64,000 nt of DNA from Caulobacteraceae bacterium (GTDB lineage: Bacteria > Pseudomonadota > Alphaproteobacteria > Caulobacterales > Caulobacteraceae), in contig JAIEQC010000005.1 in the NCBI GenBank assembly GCA_019748055.1, positions 1 through 64,000 on the forward strand. Reading direction: 5' to 3'. Positions 1 to 12,736 of this stretch are shown piece after piece. Position 1 is the stretch's first letter. The number at the start of each line of letters is the position of its first letter. Below the pieces are notes generated by a model. It did no database searches. It was given only the letters and a program-made list of their open reading frames with translations, and was not told where the DNA came from. Both the position numbers and the translations under genes were made by a program.

Positions 1-64
1 TTTGTTATTCAGATACTTATGCCGTACCCTGGCGTACAATCGGATACTGCCGGAGGGGCAAAAA

Positions 65-1614
<1,550 letters not shown>

Positions 1615-1618
<4 letters not shown>

Positions 1619-2994
1619 GGGGTCCGTTCGTACAGGGCGAAGAAGAAGCCGTCGGTGTTCGTCGAGGCGGGCGACAGCCGACGCCGCGCGCCCACCGGGG
1701 CGAAGTCGGGATGCGCGGCCTCGAAGGCGTCGGCGCTGGCCTCGTTCTCCCGGCTCAGCATCGAACAGGTGACGTAGGCCAGCCGCCCGCCGGGCTTCAC
1801 CAGCCTGGCCGCCTGCGACAGGATCCGCACCTGCAGGGCATGCAGCCGCTCGACCTCCTCGGTCGTCAGCCGCCAGGCGTCCTCGGGCCGACGCCGCCAG
1901 GTGCCCGACCCGCTGCACGGCGCGTCGACGAAGACCAGATCGGCCGCGCCGTTCAGATCCTCCATCCCGCCGCCGTTCTGCCCGATCAGCCGCAGCTCCG
2001 CCTCGACGCCCGCACGGGCCAGACGGGGCCGGATGTTCTCCAGCCGCTTCGCCACGACGTCCGAGGCGATGAGGCGACCCTTCTCCCCTTGCGGGAGAAG
2101 GTGGCCCGCGGAGCGGGTCGGATGAGGGGTCTCTCCGTCGACGTCCGCAGAGGGTTTGGGATAGACTGGCGACCACTTGCGCGACCCCTCATCCGTCGGC
2201 CTGCGGCTGCCACCTTCTCCCGCAAGGAGAGAAGGAAAAAGGTCGGCCGCCAGCCCCAGCGTCTTGCCGCCGCCGCCGGCGCAGTAGTCGACCGCCGTCA
2301 TGCCCGGCGCCGCGCCCGCCAGGGCGCAGACGATCTGACTGCCCTCGTCCTGGATCTCGATGCGACCCTCCTTGAAGGCTTCCAGCGCCTGCACGTTCGG
2401 CGGCGGTTCGGACGCCAGCCTCAGCCCCACCGGCGACCCCGGCGTCCGCGCGGGTTCCAGTCCCGCCTCGCGGAGCTCCGCCTCCACCTCCTCGACCGTC
2501 GCCCTGGCCGGATTGACCCGCAGGTCGATCGGCGCGCGCGGCTGCATCAGCTCGCGCGCCTCGTCCGTCCAGCGGTCGCCGAAGGTCGCCTTGAAGTCCT
2601 CGACCACGAACTCCGGCAGGCCCGCCTGCACCCAGCCCGGCAGCTCGCCCTCGCCCGCCGTGATGCGGCTGCGCTCCTGCTTCGACAGCGGACGCGGCCC
2701 ATAGCCGTCGCCGGAATGCAGCGCCTCGATCTCTTCCAGCGACAGCCCGTCCAGCGCCGCCAGCGAGCCGATCACCAGCGCCCGCCCGTCCTCGCGCCCG
2801 CCCATGATCCACGACAGGCGCCCCCGCGCGCGTAGCACCTTGTAGACCCGGTCGGCGATGGCCCGGCGGTCCTTGGACCCGGCATAGCGGTTGGCCGCGC
2901 CCCAGGCCTTCAGCACGGCCTCGGCCGGCTGGCGGCCCTGGGCGATGGAGTCCAGCACCGAGGCGGCGGCGGCGAGGCGGGCGGAAGGGGTCAC
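1615..2994 (-). CDS. RsmB/NOP-family 16S rRNA m5C methyltransferase with an in-frame repeat insertion
   Basis: SAM motif [43 protein letters not shown]. Overlaps the guaA start by 4 bp. Carries about 53 extra aa from a palindromic repeat. Confidence 0.9.
2079..2235. repeat. Palindromic repeat element inserted in the rsmB-like gene
   Basis: Left arm ccttctccccttgcgggagaaggtggc matches the reverse complement of right arm gccaccttctcccgcaaggagagaagg at 26/27; internal pair cggatgagggg / cccctcatccg is perfect. Confidence 0.9.
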
Positions 2995-3004
2995 GGGTCT
3001 CCGA

Positions 3005-3439
3005 TCAGACGAACAGGGCGGCGATGACCATCACCAGGCCGGCGGTCGCGGCCAGCCAGGCGACCGACCGCAGATAGGGCACGCCCATGGCGTACAGCGG
3101 CAAATAGACCACCCGCCCGAAGAAATAGAGGTGCGCGCCCCAGTACGTCAGCGGTCCTGACTTTTCGGCGACCGCCGCCAGCAGCACCGCCGCGGCGAAC
3201 AGCGGCAGGGTCTCGAACAGATTGTCCTGCGCCCGCCGCAGACGCCCGGCCAGCACGCCCGGCGGCGGGGTCTCGCCGTCGCGCGGACCGGCGTTCCACT
3301 TCGGCCCCAGCTCGCGAGTCCGCGCCCAGCCCGCGGCCAGGATCTGCACAATCGCCAGGATCAGGGTAAAGGCCAGCAGGACGAAGTCCGGCTGAAGCCC
3401 CCCGAAAAGATTCTGATGTCCGTCCACGACCAGGTTCAT
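3005..3439 (-). CDS. MAPEG family membrane protein
   Basis: About 144 aa, four hydrophobic segments, RAQDNLFETLPLFAAAVLLA and WGAHLYFFGRVVYLPLYAMGVPYLRS typical of MAPEG. Confidence 0.85.
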   Translation of the reverse strand: MNLVVDGHQNLFGGLQPDFVLLAFTLILAIVQILAAGWARTRELGPKWNAGPRDGETPPPGVLAGRLRRAQDNLFETLPLFAAAVLLAAVAEKSGPLTYWGAHLYFFGRVVYLPLYAMGVPYLRSVAWLAATAGLVMVIAALFV

Positions 3440-3450
3440 CGGCTCGCCCC

Positions 3451-5581
<2,131 letters not shown>

Positions 5582-5630
5582 TCCGGCCGCACTGACGAAT
5601 CCCGTCCGACGCGCCTATCTTGGGCGTCCC

Positions 5631-7478
5631 ATGCCCATCCGCCGCCTCTCGCCCGAGACCGTCAATCGCATCGCCGCCGGCGAGGTGATCGACCGCCCGG
5701 CCGGCGCGGTGAAGGAGCTGGTCGAGAACGCCATCGACGCGGGCGCGACCTCGATCGAGATCCACGCCGACGGCGGCGGCCTGTCGCGCATCCTGGTGGC
5801 CGACGACGGCAAGGGCATTCCGAAGGACGAGCTCCCCCTCGCCGTCGAGCGCCATGCGACCAGCAAGCTGGAGCCCGACGACGCCGGCGACGTCGACCTC
5901 TTGCGCATCTTCACCCTGGGCTTCCGGGGCGAGGCCCTGCCCTCCATCGGCTCGGTCGCCCGCCTGTCGCTGACCGCCCGCACGGCGGGAGCGGAGGCCT
6001 GGGCCATGCAGGTCAACGGCGGCGCGGCCGTCGGCCCGGCCCCTGCCCCCTTCCCCGCCCCGCACGGCGCGCGCGTCGAGGTGCGCGACCTGTTCTACGC
6101 GACGCCCGCGCGGCTGAAGTTCATGAAGTCGGCCCGCGCCGAGGCCATGGCCATCACCGAAGAGATCAAGCGTCAGGCCATGGCGCATGAGGCGGTCGCC
6201 TTCACCCTGCTGCTGGACGGCCGCGCCGTGCTCCGCCTGCCCGCAGAAATGAAAGGCGACGAGGGCCGCCTGCGCCGCCTCGCCGCCCTCTTGGGCCGGG
6301 ACTTCGAGGCCAATGCCCTGCTGATCGACCAGACGCGCGAGGGTCTGCGCCTGTCGGGCTACGCCGGCCTGCCCACCTATTCGCGGGGCAATGCGGCGCA
6401 CCAGTTCCTGTTCGTCAACGGCCGCCCGGTGAAGGACCGGCTGCTGCACGGGGCCATCCGCGGCGCCTACGCCGACTTCCTGGCGAGGGACCGCCACCCG
6501 GCCGCCGCCCTGTTCCTCGACCTCGACCCGCTCCAGGTCGACGTCAACGTCCACCCCGCCAAGGCCGAGGTCCGCTTCCGCGACCCCGCCCTGGTCCGCG
6601 GCCTGATCGTCGGCGCCCTGCGTCACGCCCTGGCGGGCGCCGGCCACCGCGCCAGCACCACCGTCGCCGCCGACGCCCTCGCCGGCTTCACCGCCCACCA
6701 GTCGCCCGGCCACCGCCCGCCCCCCAGCGCGGCGGGCTTCAGCGGCTGGACCGGCTGGGACGCCCCCCGCCCCGCCCCGCAGATCATCCCCGGCCTGGAG
6801 GAGCGCAGCGCCCGCGTCGAGCCCGGCTCAGCCCCCGCCTACTCCCTACTGCCGACTGCCTACTCCCCGGAAGCCGCCCCGGCGGCGTCCGAAATCGACT
6901 TCCCCCTCGGCGCCGCCCGCGCCCAGCTGCACGGCACCTACATCGTCGCCCAGACCCGCGACGGCCTGGTCGTCGTGGACCAGCACGCGGCGCACGAGCG
7001 GCTGGTCTATGAGCGGATGAAGGCCCAGATGGCGACCGGCGCCGTGACCCGTCAGGCCCTGCTGAGCCCCGAGGTGGTCGAGCTGGACCCCGCCGAGGCC
7101 GACCGCGTGGTCGCCCGCGCCGACGAACTGGCCGAGATGGGCCTGATCGTGGAGCCCTTCGGCGGCGGCGCCGTGCTGGTGCGCGAGACCCCGGCCCTCT
7201 TGGGCGACACCGACGTCCAGGGTCTGATCCGCGACATCGCCGACGACCTGGCCGAACACGGCGCGGCGCTCAGCCTGAAGGAGCGCATGGCCGAGGTCTG
7301 CGGCACCCTGGCATGCCACGGCTCCGTCCGCGCCGGCCGCGTGCTCAGCGCGCCCGAGATGAACGCCCTGCTGAGGCAGATGGAAGCGACGCCGCACAGC
7401 GGCCAGTGCAACCACGGAAGGCCGACCTATGTGGAGCTGAAGCTGGCGGATCTGGAGCGGCTGTTCGGGAGGCGGTGA
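5631..7478 (+). CDS. mutL: DNA mismatch repair protein MutL
   Basis: [54 protein letters not shown]-terminal [10 protein letters not shown] and [12 protein letters not shown]. Confidence 0.97.
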   Translation: MPIRRLSPETVNRIAAGEVIDRPAGAVKELVENAIDAGATSIEIHADGGGLSRILVADDGKGIPKDELPLAVERHATSKLEPDDAGDVDLLRIFTLGFRGEALPSIGSVARLSLTARTAGAEAWAMQVNGGAAVGPAPAPFPAPHGARVEVRDLFYATPARLKFMKSARAEAMAITEEIKRQAMAHEAVAFTLLLDGRAVLRLPAEMKGDEGRLRRLAALLGRDFEANALLIDQTREGLRLSGYAGLPTYSRGNAAHQFLFVNGRPVKDRLLHGAIRGAYADFLARDRHPAAALFLDLDPLQVDVNVHPAKAEVRFRDPALVRGLIVGALRHALAGAGHRASTTVAADALAGFTAHQSPGHRPPPSAAGFSGWTGWDAPRPAPQIIPGLEERSARVEPGSAPAYSLLPTAYSPEAAPAASEIDFPLGAARAQLHGTYIVAQTRDGLVVVDQHAAHERLVYERMKAQMATGAVTRQALLSPEVVELDPAEADRVVARADELAEMGLIVEPFGGGAVLVRETPALLGDTDVQGLIRDIADDLAEHGAALSLKERMAEVCGTLACHGSVRAGRVLSAPEMNALLRQMEATPHSGQCNHGRPTYVELKLADLERLFGRR

Positions 7479-7572
7479 GGGCAACCCAGTCTAGAGTGCT
7501 CCAGAAGCTACGTTGCACTACCATTTAGAAGCCAGCTTCCATGGACTATCCCACATAAACTGGGGCGATGCA

Positions 7573-9093
7573 TCAATCGAGGCGGGACTCCACCTCACAC
7601 TCGACGCCGTTATGGCGGAGGACGGCAGCAAACGCCGTCGCGTAAGCTTTGGCCCGATCGATCGACTGGCTACCGACGTGGGCAAATATCTGGGCCCCGG
7701 ACCGGTAATGTCTGTTGGCGTGACCCTGTTCCAATGCCCACCGGGCGAACCCTCGACGGGCGTCCGGGACGCGGACCCAAGCGAAGCCGCAAGCGCCTTC
7801 CATTTCGATACCGAAACCAACCACCTTCATTGGTGTCGGAACAGTCTTGTGGGCGGCGTGAATCCCGGCGGCGGTCGCAAGTTCATGTATCGCGGCCCAG
7901 CGCTCGGCACCCACGATGCTGGAGGGGACGATCGGAGGAGCCTCGCCTTCTCTTTGGTCTCGCTGCGCCGGAAAAGCCGTCGAGAGCCTCGGCTGCTGGC
8001 CAGGCTCGAATATCCAGTTCGTTTCCACTTGTGCGGTTGCCCCGTTAAGTCCGAGAATTGGCAGGGTCGCGTTAAAGCTGATGCCGAAGCCGCTCTCGAA
8101 GTGTTTGACGCCGAGATCGTCTAGGTTCGCACTTCGAAGGCCTTCGTGAAACTGCGCAGCGAGATAGCGCCAGTCCTGCTGCCGGATGCCGAGAACGTCG
8201 CTGAAGAACTTCGCCTTTGACCCGCCCTTCGGGTGGTTCGGATTGAGGAGATATCGGATGAACTTGGCTTCGGGCAGGTTCGCTTCAAGCGGGTTCGATG
8301 GGTCTTCCGTGACAAGAATCTCGAACTTCGAGGCTCCGGCCGGGCGCGGGCCGCGGGCGAGACCAGCTGCGACCCGCTCCTGAAGGGAAAACCGCCGCTT
8401 CCCTTCATACCGCTGCTGGGTGATTTCGCCCCGGGCGGATAGTTCGATGTCGGGGACCGGCGGGCGTAGTGCCTTCAGTTCGCCGTATGGGACCCAGCGC
8501 GCCCCACGCGGACTAAAACTTTCAGAACCTTCGAAGATGCTGTTCTGGGACTCGTCCCAATCCAGCTCCATTATCACCTCACCCCCGGCGATGACAGAAT
8601 CCTCGATCAGGAGTTCGAGGAAGACTGCTCGCTGAACAGGGTTGCCTAGGTCAAACTCGATGGCGCCTAGGTAAGCCATCGTCTCCTGCAGCGACGCGTC
8701 GATCGGCTGCTTCAGGTCAGCAGGCAGGGTCGGTACCGAGATGCAGTGGATGGAGCGGTTTGCAAATCGAACAGGGAAAGTCTCCAAATCGACTGAATGC
8801 CACTGGCCGGAGAGCGCATCTGCGAAATCCCAGACGAGGGTCCGGTATAGTTCCATGTCATACGAATGCGTGTAGCCCGATCTCCGGCCATCGCCGGTGA
8901 CCGCTGTCACCTTCGTTGCAAGTTCTGAGAGAAGCGCATCGCCGCGGCAAACCAGCGACCGGGTACGCCCGCCCGGATCCGCGGCGGACAGCGCCTTCAG
9001 AAAACCGGGGTCGAGCTCTAACCCCTGACGTTCCTTCGGCACCTCTAAGGCGCGATCAAACAGGAAAACCGTTGCTGATGTGCTTGAGGTCAT
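7573..9093 (-). CDS. Uncharacterised multidomain protein with DUF6883-like region and phage-protein-like C-terminus
   Basis: 506-aa ORF with plausible composition. Middle region LPEAKFIRYLLNPNHPKGGSKAKFFSDVLGIRQQDWRYLAAQFHEGL...VETNWIFEPGQQPRLSTAFP resembles DUF6883; C-terminus CGFAWVRVPDARRGFARWALEQG...SQSIDRAKAYATAFAAVLRHNGVECEVESRLD. Confidence 0.75.
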   Translation of the reverse strand: MTSSTSATVFLFDRALEVPKERQGLELDPGFLKALSAADPGGRTRSLVCRGDALLSELATKVTAVTGDGRRSGYTHSYDMELYRTLVWDFADALSGQWHSVDLETFPVRFANRSIHCISVPTLPADLKQPIDASLQETMAYLGAIEFDLGNPVQRAVFLELLIEDSVIAGGEVIMELDWDESQNSIFEGSESFSPRGARWVPYGELKALRPPVPDIELSARGEITQQRYEGKRRFSLQERVAAGLARGPRPAGASKFEILVTEDPSNPLEANLPEAKFIRYLLNPNHPKGGSKAKFFSDVLGIRQQDWRYLAAQFHEGLRSANLDDLGVKHFESGFGISFNATLPILGLNGATAQVETNWIFEPGQQPRLSTAFPAQRDQREGEAPPIVPSSIVGAERWAAIHELATAAGIHAAHKTVPTPMKVVGFGIEMEGACGFAWVRVPDARRGFARWALEQGHANRHYRSGAQIFAHVGSQSIDRAKAYATAFAAVLRHNGVECEVESRLD

Positions 9094-9218
9094 CGCTTTC
9101 GAATACCTTGGCTACCGGATCTATTGTAAGTCGAATTTTGGTTCCGGGCCTCCGACGCGCGGAGTCTTTTGGCGGTCGCAATGAGTTAGCATCCGACCAT
9201 CCTTTGCCCGTCACACTC

Positions 9219-9690
9219 ATGCCCTCCCTCCTCTTCGTCTGCCTCGGCAACATCTGTCGCTCGCCGCTCGCGGAGGGTGCGCTGCGCGCCGAGGCCGCCC
9301 GGCGGGGGGCTGGCGCTGACCGTCGACTCCGCCGGCACGGGCGGCCGGCACGCGGGCGAGGCGCCGGATCGGCGGGCGCAGGCGACGGCGCGGCGGCACG
9401 GGGTGGACGTCTCCGGCCTGCGCGCCCGGCAGGTGACGCCCGAGGACTTCCGCCGCTTCGACCATGTGATCGCGATGGATCCCGACAACCTGGCCGACCT
9501 GCGCGCCCTGGCCCCGATCGACGCCACGGCCCGGCTCAGCCTGCTTCTCGACTGGGTCCCCGGCCGCGCGGGTCAGGCCGTGGCCGACCCCTGGTTCGGC
9601 GACGAGGCCGGCTTCGAGACCACCTGGGCCGACGTCTCCGCCGCCGCCCGCGCCCTCGCGGACGCGCTCTCGGCCCACGACCGTTTCTGA
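9219..9690 (+). pseudogene. Low-molecular-weight protein-tyrosine phosphatase, apparent +1 frameshift
   Basis: MPSLLFVCLGNICRSPLAEGALRAEAARR in one frame, continued by LALTVDSAGTGGRHAGEAPDRRA...AMDPDNLADL...VADPWFGDEAGFETTWADV in another. The break is at a G6 run (9304-9309). Confidence 0.85.
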
Positions 9691-9717
9691 CGCAGGGGCG
9701 CCCTAGGCTGCCCCGCA

Positions 9718-10397
9718 TGAGCAGCCCCTATCGCATCCGTCCGGTCGAAACCTGGGTTCAGGCGCGCGAGGACTATCTGGGCGGCATGTCCGCCGAGGCA
9801 GTGTGCCGTCGCCACGATCTGGGCCTGTCGGCCTTCCGCCGCCGCGCGCGCCGCCACGGCTGGCGGCGTCTGGACCACGCCGCCCCGCCGGATCCCGCCG
9901 ACCTGACCATCTATGACGACATGGTCCCCGACGACGAGGTCGCCGCCGCGCGCCGGCGCTATCTGCACGCCCTGGAGCAGGGCCGCTCGGTCGAGGCCGC
10001 CCGCTGGCGGCGCCTGTGGCGCGAGCTGAAGGCCGAGGTCGAGGCCTTCGACGCCGAATTCTTCCGGGGCATGAGCCCCACCGAAATCGCCGCGGTCATG
10101 GCCGAGGGCGACGACGAGGACGAGATCGACGACGCCCTCGCCCTGCTGGATCCCCCGCCCGACGCGCCCGATGCCGATGCCGATGCCGATGCCGAGTCCG
10201 ACCTCGAGCCCGAGCCGGCGTCGGACGCTCCGCGGCGAAATGTGCACGATGTGCACCCTGTTTTTTCGAGTGCACATTTCGGCGCCGGTCCCGAGACCCC
10301 GCCCCCGGACGGTCACCCCGCGGGCGGCGGCGCGACGCCCGGCGGCAGCGGATCCGGCGCCGGCCCGCCCGGGTCGCCGGGCAGCTGGCGGATGTAG
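9718..10397 (+). CDS. Hypothetical HTH-like protein with acidic low-complexity tail
   Basis: MSSPYRIRPVETWVQAREDYLGGMSAEAVCRRHDLGLSAFRRRARRHGWRRLDH suggests an HTH; DADADADA tail. The 3' end overlaps the convergent cytochrome gene. Confidence 0.65.
10170..10193. repeat. Hexanucleotide tandem repeat (gatgcc)x4
   Basis: gatgccgatgccgatgccgatgcc read directly in sequence. Confidence 0.9.
10236..10281. repeat. 12-bp perfect inverted repeat with 22-nt spacer
   Basis: cgaaatgtgcac (10236-10247) and gtgcacatttcg (10270-10281). Confidence 0.9.
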
Positions 10398-10822
10398 CGG
10401 TAGATGGCTCGCCGGTCGGCCTCCGACATGGCCCGCACGCTGGGCCACGGCATGGGCGGCAGGCTCTTGCCCTCGTCCATCAGCCGGACCCACTCGTCCT
10501 CGGTCAGCCGCTGCGTGGTCAGCCTCAGGTTCTTGCCGTAGCTGGTGCCCCACGGCCCGGTGTGCGGCTCGTTGGAGCCCTTCAGCCACTCCGCCTCCGG
10601 CGGCTCGGCCCCGTTGGTCATGGCATAGCGCGGCGTGTGGCAGTCGTTGCAGCCGCCGATCTTGACCAGATAGCGCCCCGCCTCGACGTCGCTGGCCGCG
10701 ACCACCCGGGGCCCCTCGACCGTCGCGCCCGCCGCGTCCGCCGTCGGCGTCTCCGCCGCCCCGCACGCCGCCAGAGCCCCGGCGGCGCCCAGCCCCGCCA
10801 GCGTGATCAGAATCCGCTTCAT
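10313..10822 (-). CDS. Cytochrome c family lipoprotein
   Basis: MKRILITLAGLGAAGALAACG lipobox; haem motif CNDCH; C-terminal MPWPSVRAMSEADRRAIYRYIRQLP. Confidence 0.85.
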   Translation of the reverse strand: MKRILITLAGLGAAGALAACGAAETPTADAAGATVEGPRVVAASDVEAGRYLVKIGGCNDCHTPRYAMTNGAEPPEAEWLKGSNEPHTGPWGTSYGKNLRLTTQRLTEDEWVRLMDEGKSLPPMPWPSVRAMSEADRRAIYRYIRQLPGDPGGPAPDPLPPGVAPPPAG

Positions 10823-10887
10823 GGTGATCTCCCCTCTTCCCGAGCCGGAGGAGACGTCGGACACCGCCGTTCGTCAAGATGACGGCG

Positions 10888-11074
10888 CCCTCTCCCCTGG
10901 TGGGAGAGGGCTTGAGCGCCCGGGAGCCCGCCAGGGCGATCGGTCTTGCGCGAAAGGGTGAGGGGGCGGCGTCGACGGAGGAGCGCGGTCGGCCCCTCTA
11001 CACCCCTCACCCTTTCGGCTGGCGCATCGCTGCCGCTCTGCGAGCCTCAAGCCCTCTCCCACAAGGGGAGAGGG
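10888..11074. repeat. Intergenic palindromic repeat element with the same architecture as 2079-2235
   Basis: Left arm ccctctcccctggtgggagagggcttgag, right arm ctcaagccctctcccacaaggggagaggg, inner pair gaaagggtgagggg / cccctcaccctttc. Abuts the Kelch gene stop codon. Confidence 0.88.
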
Positions 11075-12121
11075 TCAATAGAACAGGCTCGGCGTCCACG
11101 CCTCGACCACCCCCGTGGCGTTGCCGCCGGAGACCACGTCCCCGCCCGCGATCGCCACGACCGCGCCGCGCCACGCCACCGCCGCCAGTCCGTGGCGCGG
11201 CGTCCTCATGTCCGGCCCGCGCTCCCAGGCGTCGCGCGCCACGTCATAGACCCAGGTCTCGGCGAACACCCCGCCCCCGCCGCCCTCGGCGCGCGGCCTG
11301 AACCACTCGCCGCCGAACGCGACCAGCCGTCCCGGAAGCGCGACCAGCGCCAGCCCGCCGCCCACCTGCTGCCCCGACGCCTCGGACCGGGGAATGGGCG
11401 CAAGCGTGTCCCAGCGGTCGTCCTCTATGTCATACCGGTCCAGCCGCCCCGTGCCGCCGCCCGTCACCGTGCGCCCGCCCGCGATCCACAGCGCTCCGTC
11501 CAGCACGGCGCCCGCCGCGCTGTTGCGCGCCATCGGGCACGGCCGCGCCGCCTCCCACCGCTCGTCGGCCAGCACCCAGTGCCGGTCCGTGTCCGCCTGA
11601 TCGTTCCAGTTCCCGTTGGCCGCCCCGCCCGGCGACCGGCCCGTCACCAGATGCACCCGCCGGGCATGGCTCAGGCCCACGGCCTCCGCCTGAGGCACGG
11701 GCAACGGCGGCCCCGCCGTCCACTCCGTCGCGTCCGGCCCCCTCAGCGACCAGACCTCGGTGGCGTTGGTCCACTCCCCGGCCTCCGAGCGGCCATAGCC
11801 GCCGATGGCCCACAGGGTCTGGCCCGCGGCCACCATCATCGGATGGTGCCGGGGCGCCGGCAGGCGCGGCCCCTCGCTCCAGCTCTTGCGATTCGGGGAG
11901 AACAGCCCCAGCCGGTCCTCGATGTGCAGAGGCTGTCCGGGCGTCGCCTTCAGCCCGCCCGCGACCGCGATCCGCCCGGTCCACACGTCGGCATAGACCT
12001 CCTGCACCTGCCACGGCATCTCCGGCCAGACCTCCCACCCTGGCGTCCGGGCACGGGCGGCGGGGGCGGCGGCCATTGCGGCGGCGGAGGCGATCAGGGC
12101 GCGGCGGTCGATGCGGGTCAT
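11075..12121 (-). CDS. Kelch-repeat protein with N-terminal Tat-like signal
   Basis: RRALIASAAAMAAAPAARA signal; repeated Kelch-type blades (GLALVALPGRLVAFGGEW, GAVLDGALWIAGGRT, GAVVAIAGGDVVSGG). Confidence 0.85.
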   Translation of the reverse strand: MTRIDRRALIASAAAMAAAPAARARTPGWEVWPEMPWQVQEVYADVWTGRIAVAGGLKATPGQPLHIEDRLGLFSPNRKSWSEGPRLPAPRHHPMMVAAGQTLWAIGGYGRSEAGEWTNATEVWSLRGPDATEWTAGPPLPVPQAEAVGLSHARRVHLVTGRSPGGAANGNWNDQADTDRHWVLADERWEAARPCPMARNSAAGAVLDGALWIAGGRTVTGGGTGRLDRYDIEDDRWDTLAPIPRSEASGQQVGGGLALVALPGRLVAFGGEWFRPRAEGGGGGVFAETWVYDVARDAWERGPDMRTPRHGLAAVAWRGAVVAIAGGDVVSGGNATGVVEAWTPSLFY

Positions 12122-12166
12122 GCGTCCAGACTGGCGCCGATCCCCGTCCGGCGCCACCGCCACGGA

Positions 12167-12733
12167 TCAGCCCTGTGCCCTGAGGAACAGCACCCGCGCC
12201 GCGCCCCACTCCCGCGCGTCCAGCCGCTCGTATCCGGGCGTCTCGATCTCCGGCTCGTCCACGCCCCGCTCGAACACGACGATCGCGCCGGGCGCCAGCC
12301 AGCCTCCCTCCGTCAGCCGCGCCAGCGTCTGCTCGCCCAGCCCCTGCCGGTACGGCGGGTCCAGGAACGCCAGCGTGAACGCCTCGCCCGCCGAGCCCGG
12401 CCGCGGCCCCAGATCCGTCGCGCTCCTGCGGTGCACCCGCGTGCGCCCGAACAGGCCATAGGCGTCCATGTTCTCGCGGATCGCGCCCCGCGCCGCATCG
12501 TCGGTCTCCACGAACAGGCAGAACGCCGCCCCCCGGCTCAGCGCCTCATAGCCCAGCGCGCCGGACCCCGCGTACAGGTCGATCACCCGCTGATCCTGCA
12601 GCCCCTCCGCCCACGGCGCGTGCTCCAGGATGTTGAAGATCGCCTGCCGCGCGCGGTCGCTGGTCGGGCGCGTCCCCTGCCCCTCCGGCGCGACGATGAC
12701 CCGGCCCTTCAGCGATCCCGCGACGATGCGCAT
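12167..12733 (-). CDS. rsmD: 16S rRNA (guanine(966)-N(2))-methyltransferase RsmD
   Basis: MRIVAGSLKGRVIVAPEGQGTRPTSDRARQAIFNIL, DLYAGSGALGYEALSRGA, FLDPPYRQG. Confidence 0.95.
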   Translation of the reverse strand: MRIVAGSLKGRVIVAPEGQGTRPTSDRARQAIFNILEHAPWAEGLQDQRVIDLYAGSGALGYEALSRGAAFCLFVETDDAARGAIRENMDAYGLFGRTRVHRRSATDLGPRPGSAGEAFTLAFLDPPYRQGLGEQTLARLTEGGWLAPGAIVVFERGVDEPEIETPGYERLDAREWGAARVLFLRAQG

Positions 12734-12736
12734 GGA

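Noticed and set aside
7513-8124. 203-aa plus-strand ORF after mutL
   Set aside because: Fully overlaps the more protein-like minus-strand gene 7573-9093 and has no family motifs.
8916-10397. 493-aa ORF fusing PTPase N-terminus to the HTH-like protein
   Set aside because: Artefact of the frameshift at 9304-9309; interpreted as two genes.
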